Below, in pieces: positions 10,297-19,540 of a DNA stretch of 64,000 bases. Under the pieces are notes generated by a model that saw only the letters and a list, made by a program, of their open reading frames with translations, did not search any database and was not told where the DNA came from. This DNA comes from Chitinophagaceae bacterium. GTDB lineage: Bacteria > Bacteroidota > Bacteroidia > Chitinophagales > Chitinophagaceae. The stretch's first letter is position 1. Every line of letters starts with the position of its first letter. Location: NCBI GenBank assembly GCA_027489035.1, contig JAIYAN010000004.1:51151-115150 (forward strand). The letters are read 5' to 3'. Both the position numbers and the translations under genes were made by a program.

Positions 10297-11204
10297 TAAC
10301 TAACGTTTATGTTTAACTTTTCAAGTAAGCTGTTGAGCTCTTCTAGTGAATAGTACTCAAATAAGATGCTGCCCGTTCCTTTATTGCTGTGGTTTAATTT
10401 TACCTTGGTACCAAAAGTAGATGCAATATTATCTTCAATCTTTTTATAGGCATCTGGTAAAACTGTTTTTGATTTTGGTTTTGCCAATTTACCCGTGTAT
10501 AATTTTCTAACCAACTCTTCCGTTTGTCTTACCGACAATTCTTTATTCTTTATTTCAGAGAAAATGAATAATTGTTTGTCGACAGCATCAACATTTACAA
10601 TTGCTCTTGCATGCCCCATCGATAATACGCCACTTCTTACAGCAACTTGTATATCTGGAGGTAATTTTAAAAGTCGTAGATAATTGGTTACGGTACTTCT
10701 GTCTTTTCCCATTCTTTCTGCAAGTTGATCTTGGGTATAATCCAAATCATCCATTAGTCTTTTGTAACTGATGGAAATTTCAATAGCATTTAGATTTTCA
10801 CGTTGAAGATTTTCTAATAATGCCAATTCTAAAATATTGTTGTCATCAGATTGACGAACATAAACGGGGACTTCTTTTAGACCTGCAATTTTCGAGGCTC
10901 TGAATCTTCTTTCACCCGCGACGAGTCGGTATCTGCCGTTTCCTATGTCCGTAACCGTTAGTGGTTGAATTATACCATGCATTTTAATTGAAGCAGCCAA
11001 TTCACTCAATGCTTCTTCATCAAAATCTTTTCTAGGTTGATTGGGATTCACATCGATTTTGTCCAAACCAACATTACTGGTGGTTGTATTTTTTTCAATG
11101 ATTTCAGGTTTTAATTGACCAGTAGTGGTTTTAAATTCTGCACTCATATTCTGCAGTAAACTTTTTATACCTAATCCCGATGCCTCTTTATTTTTTTTTT
11201 GCAT
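10296..11204 (-). CDS. parB: Chromosome partitioning protein ParB
   Basis: A ParB/Spo0J-type centromere-binding CTPase that loads at parS and spreads on DNA to guide origin segregation with ParA. The N-terminal ParB domain shows NPNQPRKDF (53-61), GERRFRAS (97-104) and ENLQREN (131-137). An HTH region follows (YTQDQLAERMGKDRSTVTNYLRL-like, about 156-178), and then a C-terminal dimerisation part. Length 302 is normal. The gene lies 36 bp after parA on the same strand. No match to the parS consensus was seen in the window. Confidence 0.96.
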   Translation of the reverse strand: MQKKNKEASGLGIKSLLQNMSAEFKTTTGQLKPEIIEKNTTTSNVGLDKIDVNPNQPRKDFDEEALSELAASIKMHGIIQPLTVTDIGNGRYRLVAGERRFRASKIAGLKEVPVYVRQSDDNNILELALLENLQRENLNAIEISISYKRLMDDLDYTQDQLAERMGKDRSTVTNYLRLLKLPPDIQVAVRSGVLSMGHARAIVNVDAVDKQLFIFSEIKNKELSVRQTEELVRKLYTGKLAKPKSKTVLPDAYKKIEDNIASTFGTKVKLNHSNKGTGSILFEYYSLEELNSLLEKLNINVS

Positions 11205-11240
11205 TGTATAAATTTAAAAATTATGATTTAAGGAAAACGA

Positions 11241-12044
11241 TTAGTCTTCTATTATTTTATCCGCTTGATTAATTTTTGTCATGTTGTTTTTTTGCAAAAT
11301 CTCTTTTGCCAAATTAAGATAATTTACAGCACCCTTACTGTCTGAATCATAGAGTATAACAGGTTTTCCTACACTTGGCGCTTCACTTAATTTTGAATTT
11401 CTATGAATAATGCTGCTAAAAACCATGTCTTCAAAATGGCGTCTAACTTCACTCACCACTTGGTTACTCAATCTTAATCTACCATCATACATGGTCATCA
11501 AAATGCCTTCAATTTTTAATTCAGGGTTTAATCTATTTTGTACAATTTTAACGGTGTTTAAAAGTTTGCCCAATCCTTCCAATGCAAAGAATTCTGTTTG
11601 AACAGGAATGACCACACTGTCCGATGCCGTTAATGCATTTACTGTAATCAATCCAAGTGATGGAGAGCAATCAATAATCATGAAGTCATAATCATCTGCC
11701 ATTGGTTCTAAAATCTTTTTTAAAACAGATTCGCGATTGGGATAATTAATCATTTCTATTTCGGCGCCTACTAAATCAATATGAGATGGCAATAAGTCTA
11801 AATATGGGATACTTGTTTTCAACACAGATGCCTTACCTTCTGCTTCATTTACCATGCAATCGTACAAACTCTTTGTAATATTTTGAAGATCAAAACCAAC
11901 GCCTGTTGTACTATTTGCCTGAGGATCTGCATCAACCAATAAAGTTCTGTATTCCAGAATGGCTAAGCTAGCTGCTAAATTAATCGCAGTCGTAGTTTTG
12001 CCAACCCCTCCTTTTTGATTAGATACTCCAATAATTTTTGCCAT
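11241..12044 (-). CDS. parA: Chromosome partitioning ATPase ParA/Soj
   Basis: A deviant Walker ATPase of the ParA/MinD superfamily that binds the nucleoid and moves ParB-parS complexes. The Walker A motif KGGVGKTT is at residues 11-18, with the signature lysine at the start. DADPQ follows at 38-42, then Walker B (DFMIIDCSPSLG) and the region TEFFALEGL. Length is 267 residues. It is the first gene of the parA-parB-DUF5683-dapB run and is divergent from the FMN reductase gene over a 143 bp gap. Confidence 0.96.
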   Translation of the reverse strand: MAKIIGVSNQKGGVGKTTTAINLAASLAILEYRTLLVDADPQANSTTGVGFDLQNITKSLYDCMVNEAEGKASVLKTSIPYLDLLPSHIDLVGAEIEMINYPNRESVLKKILEPMADDYDFMIIDCSPSLGLITVNALTASDSVVIPVQTEFFALEGLGKLLNTVKIVQNRLNPELKIEGILMTMYDGRLRLSNQVVSEVRRHFEDMVFSSIIHRNSKLSEAPSVGKPVILYDSDSKGAVNYLNLAKEILQKNNMTKINQADKIIED

Positions 12045-12143
12045 ATTAAATATTTCTATTGTTATTTACGCAAAAATCGGTTTTTTTTCTGTCTTCCGTT
12101 TATAAAGTTTTAAACTAAAAATTCTTTAAAAACAAATTGAACA

Positions 12144-12151
12144 TAATTTTG
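12144..12151 (+). promoter_or_regulatory. -7 box for the FMN reductase operon
   Basis: TAATTTTG fits the Bacteroidota -7 consensus TAnnTTTG and lies 36 bp before the ATG of the reductase gene. No clear -33 element is seen. In AT-rich DNA such boxes can arise by chance. Confidence 0.45.
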
Positions 12152-12187
12152 TTAGTACAATAGATCGGATTAAAAAAAACAAAGCAT

Positions 12188-12688
12188 ATGATTACAATCG
12201 TTTCTGGCACAAATAGACCAGGTAGCAATACAAGCAAAATAGCTAAAGCTTATTTTCAAATTTTAAATGATTTACAGATAGATTGTAAATTTTTATCGCT
12301 TGAAACAAACACCGTACACACAAAAAACGCTGATTTTGAACGTGTAGAGAACGAATTTCTCATTCCAGCACAAAAGTTCATTTTTGTTTTTCCAGAATAC
12401 AATGGTTCTTTTCCTGGGATTTTAAAATTGATGATTGACAATTCAGACGTAAGTATGTGTTTTCATAACAAAAAAGCATTATTGACTGGGGTTGCTGCCG
12501 GACGTGCTGGTAATTTAAGGGGAATGGAACATTTTACCGGTTCTTTAATGCATATGAAAATGACCGTTCATCCCAATCGACTTCCCATTAGTTTAGTGCA
12601 TAAACTCAGTTATGTTGATGATGTATTATCAGATGAAGTTACACTCGACGTTATAAAAAGCCAAATACAAGAATTCCTTACCTTTTAG
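12188..12688 (+). CDS. NAD(P)H-dependent FMN reductase family protein
   Basis: A flavodoxin-fold reductase of the FMN_red family. The N-terminus has the FMN phosphate-binding loop (SGTNRPGSNTSKIA, about residues 5-18). The second flavin-contacting motif, FPEYNGSFPGILKLMIDN, is at about 62-79. Length 166 is slightly short but within the family. The substrate (FMN, azo compounds or quinones) cannot be told from the sequence. The next gene starts 16 bp later on the same strand, so the two probably form an operon. Confidence 0.88.
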   Translation: MITIVSGTNRPGSNTSKIAKAYFQILNDLQIDCKFLSLETNTVHTKNADFERVENEFLIPAQKFIFVFPEYNGSFPGILKLMIDNSDVSMCFHNKKALLTGVAAGRAGNLRGMEHFTGSLMHMKMTVHPNRLPISLVHKLSYVDDVLSDEVTLDVIKSQIQEFLTF

Positions 12689-12704
12689 GACAAAGAAATT
12701 TTTT

Positions 12705-13961
12705 ATGCGTTCACCAATCGGGATGTTGATTTTTTTCAGTTTTATTTTATTACTGGATTTATATGTTTTTCAATCGATAAAATATCTTTCGGCGGATAAT
12801 TCAGCGCGAAACAAAACCATTTTATACATTGTTTATTGGAGCTTAACTGTTTATACCATTTTGAGCTTTTTGATGATTTTTTCTGGTATTCAGGTGTCTC
12901 CCAAAGCGTTAAAGATTTATATTTTCTCCATAGCAGTTGGATTACTTATTGCAAAAATATGTGGAACGGTATTTTTTTTAATTGACGATATAAGGCGGTT
13001 GATTCAATGGATAACCATGACTTTGTTTTCTCAAAAAAGTCAACTTAGCTCAGGAGATGCTGATGCTGCAATTAATATTTCACGTTCTGCTTTTTTAAGC
13101 TGGGTTGGCTTGGGTTTTGGTTCGGGTATTTTTGGGGTGTTGTTGTACGGTTTTGGAAATAAGTATCGATATCAACTCGTTAAACAAAAAATCAAATTCG
13201 ATAATTTACCTGCATCTTTTAAAGGGTTGAAAATTATCCATATTAGCGATATTCATTCGGGTAGTTTTACGGACATAAAAGCGGTTGAGCTTGGCATTCA
13301 GAAAATATTAGAGCATGAAGCTGATTTGATTTTATTTACGGGTGATTTGGTAAATGATATGGCTTCCGAAATGGATGATTATAAAAAATTGTTTTCAACT
13401 TTAAAAGCGCCAATGGGTGTGTATTCTGTACTTGGAAATCATGATTATGGTGATTATGTACAATGGCCAAAAAATGGGATGACAAAAGAACAGAATCTTG
13501 AAAATCTTAAAAAGGTACATCATGAAATGGGATGGCGATTGCTGTTAAACGAACACGTGGTTATTGAAAGAGATAATGAATCGATTGCGATTTTAGGCAT
13601 CGAAAATTGGGGTGCAAAAGCAAGGTTTCCTAAATATGGTCGTTTGGATTTAGCACATGCCGGAACTGAAAAATACCCATTTAAAATTTTAATGAGTCAC
13701 GATCCAAGTCATTGGAAAGCGCAGGTACGCAAGGATTATAAAGACATTGATTTGATGCTTTCTGGCCATACACATGGGATGCAATTTGGGGTAGAGTTGC
13801 CTGGAATAAAATGGAGTCCGATAAAATATTTATATCAAGAGTGGGCTGGCTTATATGAGCACGAAGGGAAGAAGTTGTATGTAAATCGTGGCTTTGGATT
13901 CCTAGGTTACCCGGGCAGAGTAGGTATTCTGCCCGAGATAACGTTATTGGAATTGGTATAA
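12705..13961 (+). CDS. Membrane-anchored calcineurin-like metallophosphoesterase
   Basis: Residues 1-150 hold about four hydrophobic segments (near 7-25, 38-60, 70-93 and 131-150). A metallophosphoesterase domain follows with metal-ligand motifs in order: SDIHSG (from 181), GDLVND, GNHDYGDY, and near the end SHD and GHTHG. This is the YkuE/YaeI-like layout of a membrane-linked phosphoesterase, often acting on phospholipid or lipid A precursors. The substrate here is not known. Its end is only 10 bp from the 3' end of the convergent DEAD-box helicase gene. Confidence 0.88.
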   Translation: MRSPIGMLIFFSFILLLDLYVFQSIKYLSADNSARNKTILYIVYWSLTVYTILSFLMIFSGIQVSPKALKIYIFSIAVGLLIAKICGTVFFLIDDIRRLIQWITMTLFSQKSQLSSGDADAAINISRSAFLSWVGLGFGSGIFGVLLYGFGNKYRYQLVKQKIKFDNLPASFKGLKIIHISDIHSGSFTDIKAVELGIQKILEHEADLILFTGDLVNDMASEMDDYKKLFSTLKAPMGVYSVLGNHDYGDYVQWPKNGMTKEQNLENLKKVHHEMGWRLLLNEHVVIERDNESIAILGIENWGAKARFPKYGRLDLAHAGTEKYPFKILMSHDPSHWKAQVRKDYKDIDLMLSGHTHGMQFGVELPGIKWSPIKYLYQEWAGLYEHEGKKLYVNRGFGFLGYPGRVGILPEITLLELV

Positions 13962-13971
13962 ATATGTCTAA

Positions 13972-15723
13972 TTAATATCTGCGCTCTCTTGGCGGTCCGT
14001 AGGTTCTTTTTCTGCCACCTTCATCCCCTCCAGAACGTCTACCTTCATCTGATGGCCTTTTAAATCCACCATCTGCCTCATTCATTCTGATGATTCTATT
14101 GTTGTGTTTTTTGCCATCAATAGCCTTGATCATTCGTCCTGCCTCAGCTTTATCAATTTCAATCCAGCTGTTCATTTCACGCATATCAATTTTACCAAGT
14201 GTTTCTTTTTTTAGATTGCTTTCATCTAAAATAAATTGAAGGAAACTCGCTTTGTAAAAACCATCTTTTGTACCAAGATTGATAAATAATCTAGTGTATC
14301 CGTTGTCTCTTCTATTAAATGTTCTTTCGCTTCTGCTGCCATTATCTGATTGAGAATTTGATCTGCCATTGTCATCACGTCTGCCTCTACTGTCAAGTCT
14401 TACATTTAAATCCTCCGCATTTTCATAATACTTTAAGAAATGGTCAAACTCAAGCGCAGCCACTCTTTGCAAAACTTCTTCCTTAGTTACGTTTTCAAAT
14501 TTTTGCATTAAATCTGGTAAGTACGTTTCGTAATCACCGTGAGAAATATCAGTTTGAATCAATTTATCCATAAAATGGAAAAACTGTTTTCTGCATACAT
14601 CTTTACCACTAGGAATATCGGTTTTATGGAATTGTGAATTTATCATTTTTTCCAATTGGCGAATTTTGAATGTTTCGCGGGTATGGCAAATAGACAAACA
14701 GATTCCACTTTTTCCAGCACGAGCGGTACGTCCACTTCTATGTGTGTACACTTCAATGTCATCTGGTAATTCGTAATTGATTACGTGTGTAATGCCATCA
14801 ACATCAATACCTCTTGCAGCCACGTCTGTAGCAATTAATAATTGCAAAGCTTTGGTACGGAAACGCCCCATTACTCTATCTCTTTGTTGCTGGGTTAAAT
14901 CACCATGAAGTGCTTCAATTTCGTAGCCTGCTTTTGACAAACGCTCTGAAATTTCTTGTGCATCCACTTTTGTTCTGGTGAAAATAATACCATACATGCC
15001 TGGATTAAAATCAATCAATCTTTTTAATGCTTCATAGCGTTGATTCGCAGGGGTAAGATAATATTGATGATCGATATTTACGTTACCACTATTCTTTTTT
15101 CCTACGGTGATTTCTTTAGGAGAAGTCATGAAGTTTTTTGAAATGGCACGAACTTCAGGTGGCATTGTTGCACTAAACAACCAGATGCTTTCTCTGTTTA
15201 TGGTATTTTTTAATACGAAGTCGATATCGTCTCTGAAACCCATGTTAAGCATTTCATCTGCTTCATCCAATACCACATATTTTACCTTTTGTAAATCAAT
15301 GGCTTTTCTTTCAATTAAATCAATCAATCTTCCAGGAGTAGCTACTACAATTTGAACACCTTGTCTTAGGTTTCTAATTTGCATGGTAATGGAAGCGCCA
15401 CCATAAACGGCTTCTGTGTTAACGCCTTTTAAATATTTTTTAAAGAGCAATAAATCGTTGGTGATCTGCAAACACAATTCTCTGGTTGGGCAAACGATAA
15501 GTGCTTGTGGAAAGCGATCAGCTGCATTGATCAATTGCATTAATGGTAAACCAAATGCGGCTGTTTTTCCAGTTCCGGTTTGGGCCAATCCCACAAAATC
15601 GGTTGTGCCTGATAATAAAACTGGGATAGCTTGTTCTTGAATAGGAGTAGGGTTTACGAATCCAAGGTCTGTGATGGACTGTAAAATTTCGGCTTTGAGG
15701 CCTAATGCTTCAAATGTTGTCAT
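13972..15723 (-). CDS. DEAD-box ATP-dependent RNA helicase (DeaD/CsdA type)
   Basis: All helicase motifs are present: Q motif TPIQEQAIP (26-34), AQTGTGKT (47-54), PTREL (79-83), TPGRL (129-133), DEAD (153-156), SAT (184-186), ATDVAARG (298-305) and HRSGRTARAG (328-337). After the RecA-like domains comes a DbpA/CsdA-type RNA-binding domain (about 470-545, TRLFINLGTKDGFYKASFL region). The tail is rich in Arg and Gly (about 550-583). Length is 583. By family it acts in ribosome assembly, mRNA decay and cold adaptation. The gene has a long leader with a hairpin, annotated separately. Confidence 0.95.
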   Translation of the reverse strand: MTTFEALGLKAEILQSITDLGFVNPTPIQEQAIPVLLSGTTDFVGLAQTGTGKTAAFGLPLMQLINAADRFPQALIVCPTRELCLQITNDLLLFKKYLKGVNTEAVYGGASITMQIRNLRQGVQIVVATPGRLIDLIERKAIDLQKVKYVVLDEADEMLNMGFRDDIDFVLKNTINRESIWLFSATMPPEVRAISKNFMTSPKEITVGKKNSGNVNIDHQYYLTPANQRYEALKRLIDFNPGMYGIIFTRTKVDAQEISERLSKAGYEIEALHGDLTQQQRDRVMGRFRTKALQLLIATDVAARGIDVDGITHVINYELPDDIEVYTHRSGRTARAGKSGICLSICHTRETFKIRQLEKMINSQFHKTDIPSGKDVCRKQFFHFMDKLIQTDISHGDYETYLPDLMQKFENVTKEEVLQRVAALEFDHFLKYYENAEDLNVRLDSRGRRDDNGRSNSQSDNGSRSERTFNRRDNGYTRLFINLGTKDGFYKASFLQFILDESNLKKETLGKIDMREMNSWIEIDKAEAGRMIKAIDGKKHNNRIIRMNEADGGFKRPSDEGRRSGGDEGGRKRTYGPPRERRY

Positions 15724-16064
15724 TTTTTATTTTTTAATGTAAGGACCCCTGTTATTGATTTTACGCAATAAACATGTTGTCAAAATAGATTTTTGATCGT
15801 CACATGTTATGCTTCGGGCCGTTGGGAGAAAGATTAACTTTATTTTGAAAGGCTGCTTTGAGCCTTTATTCAACAGCAACTGAGCACGTCATGTAATTTC
15901 TCAGTTATTAATTACGCCGCAAATCTACATTATTATTTTTGAAATTCATAGTTTTTATGAGGAAGAGCATATTTTCCTTGTTTTTTATCCATTAAATTTG
16001 ATTAAATACTTCAATTACACAGTCCGAATTTGTAATTTTTTTTCAAACCATTAAAACTCATTTT
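15724..16064. other. Divergent gap: structured leader of the RNA helicase and barrel-protein promoter region
   Basis: No gene in 341 bp. On the minus strand a -7 box at 15920-15927 would give a helicase mRNA leader of about 190 nt. That leader contains the hairpin AAAGGCT-gctttg-AGCCTTT (15848-15867) and a pyrimidine/GC-richer stretch around 15750-15830. Long leaders are common for cold-inducible DEAD-box helicases, so RNA-level control is a fair inference. No clear promoter was found for the plus-strand barrel gene. Confidence 0.5.
15920..15927 (-). promoter_or_regulatory. -7 box for the DEAD-box helicase gene
   Basis: Reads TAGATTTG on the minus strand, an exact TAnnTTTG match, about 197 bp before the helicase ATG. 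It implies a transcription start near 15913. Confidence 0.55.
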
Positions 16065-16652
16065 ATGTATAAAAAACTCATACATTTCATTTTGATGATG
16101 GTATTTTCTAATGCTGTTTTTTCGCAAGATTTTGAATTGGGCATTAAAGGTGGTGCTGATGTTCAAAAGATATCTGGTGTTTCTTTTAAAGAAGAATTTG
16201 GGTTCGGGTATCATTTAGGGGCATATACAGAAATTAAATTAAGTAAAACGTTTAGCATTCAACCCGAGCTTTATTATAGTGCAGCTACCATGAATAAAGG
16301 CAATTCGTTGGATACCTTACTTTACGATATTTCAACCAATATCAAAAAAATAAAATTTGGATACTTGAACATCCCCATTTTAATCAACATCAAACTAAGC
16401 GATAAAGTTAAATTACAAGCAGGTCCTCGTTATGGAATTTTATCGAATACCAACTTGTCGGTAAAAGCAAATGCTGAAAACGCATTGAAATCAGGTGATT
16501 TTGCCCTTGTTTCTGGAATACAATTGAAATATGATAAAATAAGGGTGTATGCACGATATCAAATTGGAGTTACCAATATGAACCAGATTTCCGGTAAAGA
16601 AAATTGGAAAAGTCAATCCATACACATTGGTATTGGGTTGAAAATAATTTAA
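16065..16652 (+). CDS. Small outer-membrane beta-barrel protein (porin-family, OMP_b-brl_2-like)
   Basis: 195 residues. The signal peptide is MYKKLIHFILMMVFSNAVFS with probable cleavage before QDFELGIKGG. The mature part alternates short amphipathic strands typical of 8-strand barrels: GADVQKISG, FGYHLGAYTEIKLSKTFSIQPELYYS, FGYLNIPILINIKLSDKVKLQAGPRYG-like and a final strand IHIGIGLKII. This matches the small barrel family abundant in Bacteroidota. It sits in the outer membrane; a specific role cannot be assigned. It stands alone between divergent and convergent neighbours. Confidence 0.82.
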   Translation: MYKKLIHFILMMVFSNAVFSQDFELGIKGGADVQKISGVSFKEEFGFGYHLGAYTEIKLSKTFSIQPELYYSAATMNKGNSLDTLLYDISTNIKKIKFGYLNIPILINIKLSDKVKLQAGPRYGILSNTNLSVKANAENALKSGDFALVSGIQLKYDKIRVYARYQIGVTNMNQISGKENWKSQSIHIGIGLKII

Positions 16653-16929
16653 TTCTGCGTTTTTGAATTAGGTATTAAATGAAAAGTTGTAGATTAAAAA
16701 TCCCATGGTATGAGCCGTGGTTTTTTTAATGCTATCTTCTAACCTACCGTTGAGACCTTGGGCTAACATTTAAAACTCTGGACATTAAATAAGAAACAGT
16801 TAATGGGGAAGCAATTCAATCATCATTTTATATTGCATGTTTAGTAGACATCTTTTTGTTTAAGCCAAGGGTTTCAACCGTGGGTAATGGATGGTCAATG
16901 TTTTTAGGATGAGAAAAATCTAGATTTTA
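16653..16929. repeat. Inverted pair of REP-like elements in a convergent gap
   Basis: Two related copies lie head to head: 16741-16767 in minus orientation (reads TAGCCCAAGGTCTCAACGG on that strand) and 16862-16885 in plus orientation (core GGGTTTCAACCGTGGG at 16869-16884). A further related copy is at 19806-19830 in minus orientation. The inverted arrangement about 100 bp apart resembles REPIN-type non-autonomous elements; no REP-associated transposase is visible here. Confidence 0.6.
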
Positions 16930-17502
16930 TTAAGGCCTTAAAATTTCAATATTTCCATCCTCATTTATTTTAATGATGGTGCTTGGAGACTTTGGCTCAT
17001 CATCATCTTGACGAAAGTGTACAACATAATCTACTCCTGATTTTATTTGAACATCAATATCACAAAACAACCCTGGTGTTGGATAGCCCGAAACATTTGC
17101 AGATGTAGACACAATGGGTTTTCCGAATGCATGAATCAACGATTTACAAAAATCATCTTTGGCAATTCTAATGCCTACAGTTCCATCTATGTTGATGATG
17201 TTTTTAGCAAGGTTTTTTGCATTAGGATAAATTACCGTAACAGGTTTATGTATGCCTTTTAAATAATCAAAAATTTGATTTGTTTTAGGTGAAGTATACT
17301 GTAAAATTTCAGCTTCTTCTGCCATTAAAATAATCATGCTTTTCGATTCGATTCTATTTTTTAACGCATAAATTTTAGCAACAGCATTTTCATTTGTAGC
17401 GTCGCAACCTATACCCCAAACCGTATCAGTGGGATAAAGGATAATGCCTCCGTTTTCTAAAACGGTCAAACATTGTTCTACATCATTTTTAAATGGCATC
17501 AT
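16930..17502 (-). CDS. L-threonylcarbamoyladenylate synthase (Sua5/YrdC/YwlC)
   Basis: Makes threonylcarbamoyl-AMP for the t6A37 modification of tRNAs that read ANN codons. The YrdC fold is marked by ILYPTDTVWGIGCDA (about 21-35), KNRIESKSMIIL (about 48-59), the PVTVIYPNA strand, GTVGIRIA and the segment PIVSTSANVSG. Length 190 fits the single-domain form without the Sua5 C-terminal domain. The first two codons are both ATG; the start at 17502 overlaps the glycosyltransferase stop in an ATGA-type 4-base overlap, which suggests coupling. Confidence 0.93.
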   Translation of the reverse strand: MMPFKNDVEQCLTVLENGGIILYPTDTVWGIGCDATNENAVAKIYALKNRIESKSMIILMAEEAEILQYTSPKTNQIFDYLKGIHKPVTVIYPNAKNLAKNIINIDGTVGIRIAKDDFCKSLIHAFGKPIVSTSANVSGYPTPGLFCDIDVQIKSGVDYVVHFRQDDDEPKSPSTIIKINEDGNIEILRP

Positions 17503-18647
17503 AACGTTTTATAAATTTTCATTACAGAAACAGCACATTTTTCAGGGCTGAATTTCATTGCATGTATTTTGCCTTTTCTTTTCATTTCATCTGAAAACAA
17601 TTTGTCATGAAATATTTTTTTCATACCAGTTGCAATTTGTTCTGGATTTAATGGGTCAACATAATAACTCCCTTCGCCACCGGCTTCTGGCAAACATGAA
17701 GTGTTTGAAGTGATAACGGGTGTTTCACTCCATAACGCTTCTAAAATTGGAATGCCAAATCCTTCAAATAATGAAGGGTAAACTAATGCTGTTGCCGCTT
17801 GATAAATAGCGGGAAAACAATCTCCTGAAATATATTCTGGAAGTGATTTTACAATTTCATTGTCTGATAAAAAAATTACAGAAGCCGAAAGATTATGTTG
17901 TTGAAGAAATGATTTTACTTCTTCTTTATATTTTTTCCCGTTTCCAATTACAACCAATGGAACATCTATTTCGTCTTTATTTAAAAGCATGGCCTTACAA
18001 ATGGTCAACAGATTTTTTCTTTCTGTAATAGAACCAACATACAAAAAATATTGTTCTGGTAAACCTAGTTTTTGTTTTGCCAAATTGATTTCATATTCAC
18101 TTATTTTTTTCTCAAATTTTTTATCACAACTCTGATAACAAACAGTTATTTTTTTCTTGTCGATGTTGAAGAAATTGATGATGTCTGTTTTTGTTTGTTC
18201 GCTTATGGCAATGATGTGGTCTGCATTTTCACAGGCATACTTGATTTTTTTTTCATGAATGCGCACATCAATTTTTTTATAATGTTCGGGGTGTCTGAGT
18301 ATGATTAAATCGTGAATGGTTACAACCGATTTGATGTTTGTTTTTTCAATGCCAAAAGGAATTTCATGACTCAATCCATGATATACATCGATGTTTAATT
18401 CTTTGAGATTTTTTATAACCCGATGACTTCTCCAAAGTGATGAAAATAATTTATCAAAAAAGAAAGTGGGCAAAATTTCATGAAGGTGTTGTCCTAAGAT
18501 TTGATATCGGTTTGATTTTTTTGGGTTGAATAAAAAATACTCATTTTCAGGATAGAAGTCATGAAGCGAATGAATAAGGGTGCGGCTATAATTACCCAAT
18601 CCGGTATTGTTGTGAAAAGCCCGTTTAGCATCGAAACCTATATTCAT
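17499..18647 (-). CDS. Glycosyltransferase family 1/4 protein (GT-B fold)
   Basis: 382 residues. The N-terminus (NIGFDAKRAFHNNTGLGNY) has the Gly-rich acceptor-side loop. The C-terminal donor-binding domain shows LYVGSITERKNL, VVIGNGKKY, YPSLFEGFGIPILEAL (the E-x7-E signature), TSNTSCLPEAGG and DPLNPEQIATGM. By family it moves a sugar from a nucleotide-activated donor to an envelope glycan or lipid; neither donor nor acceptor can be read from the sequence. It is first in a two-gene unit with the Sua5/YrdC gene and divergent from dapD. Confidence 0.9.
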   Translation of the reverse strand: MNIGFDAKRAFHNNTGLGNYSRTLIHSLHDFYPENEYFLFNPKKSNRYQILGQHLHEILPTFFFDKLFSSLWRSHRVIKNLKELNIDVYHGLSHEIPFGIEKTNIKSVVTIHDLIILRHPEHYKKIDVRIHEKKIKYACENADHIIAISEQTKTDIINFFNIDKKKITVCYQSCDKKFEKKISEYEINLAKQKLGLPEQYFLYVGSITERKNLLTICKAMLLNKDEIDVPLVVIGNGKKYKEEVKSFLQQHNLSASVIFLSDNEIVKSLPEYISGDCFPAIYQAATALVYPSLFEGFGIPILEALWSETPVITSNTSCLPEAGGEGSYYVDPLNPEQIATGMKKIFHDKLFSDEMKRKGKIHAMKFSPEKCAVSVMKIYKTL

Positions 18648-18664
18648 GTTTTAAAATTATACAA

Positions 18665-18672
18665 CAAAAATA
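18665..18672 (-). promoter_or_regulatory. -7 box for the glycosyltransferase-sua5 unit
   Basis: Reads TATTTTTG on the minus strand (TAnnTTTG), 18 bp before the glycosyltransferase ATG, giving a very short leader. A near match for dapD on the plus strand is TATATTCG at 18712-18719 (one mismatch). Confidence 0.45.
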
Positions 18673-18733
18673 ATGGTATTGAAACAGATGTTAATCATGA
18701 AGTCAATTGTTTATATTCGCAAAAAAAATAAAT

Positions 18734-19540
18734 ATGCAAGAAATTATTTTAGCAGCTTGGAACGATAGAGAATTATTAAAAGACATAAAATATTCAGATG
18801 GTGTACGTGCGGTGATAGAACAAGTAGATAAAGGAATATTACGTGTAGCAGAACCAACAGTAAATGGTTGGGTAGTAAACGAATGGGTAAAGCAAGCGAT
18901 ATTAATGTACTTTTCTATTCAGCAAATGGAAACCTATGTATTGCCTCCATTTGAATTCTACGATAAAATGAAATTGAAATCCAATTATAAAGAATTGGGG
19001 GTAAGGGCGGTACCGCATGCGGTTGCGCGTTATGGTGCATTTATAGCACGAAACGTAGTATTGATGCCGTCTTACGTAAATATAGGTGCATATGTTGATG
19101 CAGGAACTATGGTAGATACATGGGCGACTGTGGGCAGTTGTGCTCAAATTGGAAAGCACGTTCACCTAAGTGGGGGAGTAGGTATTGGTGGCGTTTTAGA
19201 GCCATTGCAAGCAAGTCCAGTAATTATCGAAGACGGTTGCTTTATCGGTAGCCGTTGTATTGTAGTTGAGGGTGTGCATGTTGGAAAAGAAGCTGTATTA
19301 GGGGCAAATGTTGTACTTACGCAATCCACAAAAATAATAGACGTGAGTGGAGCAGAGCCTGTAGAGATGAAAGGTTATGTTCCAGAAAGGAGCGTAGTAA
19401 TTCCGGGCAGTTACACAAAAACATTTCCAGCGGGAGATTATCAAGTGAGTTGTGCGTTAATTATTGGAAAGCGTAAAGCAAGTACAGATTTAAAAACCAG
19501 TTTAAACGATGCGTTGAGGGATTTTAATGTGGCGGTGTAG
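18734..19540 (+). CDS. dapD: 2,3,4,5-tetrahydropyridine-2,6-dicarboxylate N-succinyltransferase
   Basis: Succinylates tetrahydrodipicolinate in the succinylase branch of diaminopimelate synthesis, using succinyl-CoA. The N-terminal helical part is followed by a left-handed beta-helix of hexapeptide repeats (about 100-235: VVLMPSYVNIGAYVDAGTMVDTWATVGS, GGVGIGGVLEPLQASPVII, GSRCIVVEGVHVGKEAVLGANVVL, each only partly quoted). The ATG at 18734 (MQEIILAAW) is chosen; an in-frame ATG 27 bp upstream would add nine non-conserved residues and overlap a possible promoter. This gives 268 residues. Together with dapB it supports the succinylase route. Confidence 0.95.
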   Translation: MQEIILAAWNDRELLKDIKYSDGVRAVIEQVDKGILRVAEPTVNGWVVNEWVKQAILMYFSIQQMETYVLPPFEFYDKMKLKSNYKELGVRAVPHAVARYGAFIARNVVLMPSYVNIGAYVDAGTMVDTWATVGSCAQIGKHVHLSGGVGIGGVLEPLQASPVIIEDGCFIGSRCIVVEGVHVGKEAVLGANVVLTQSTKIIDVSGAEPVEMKGYVPERSVVIPGSYTKTFPAGDYQVSCALIIGKRKASTDLKTSLNDALRDFNVAV

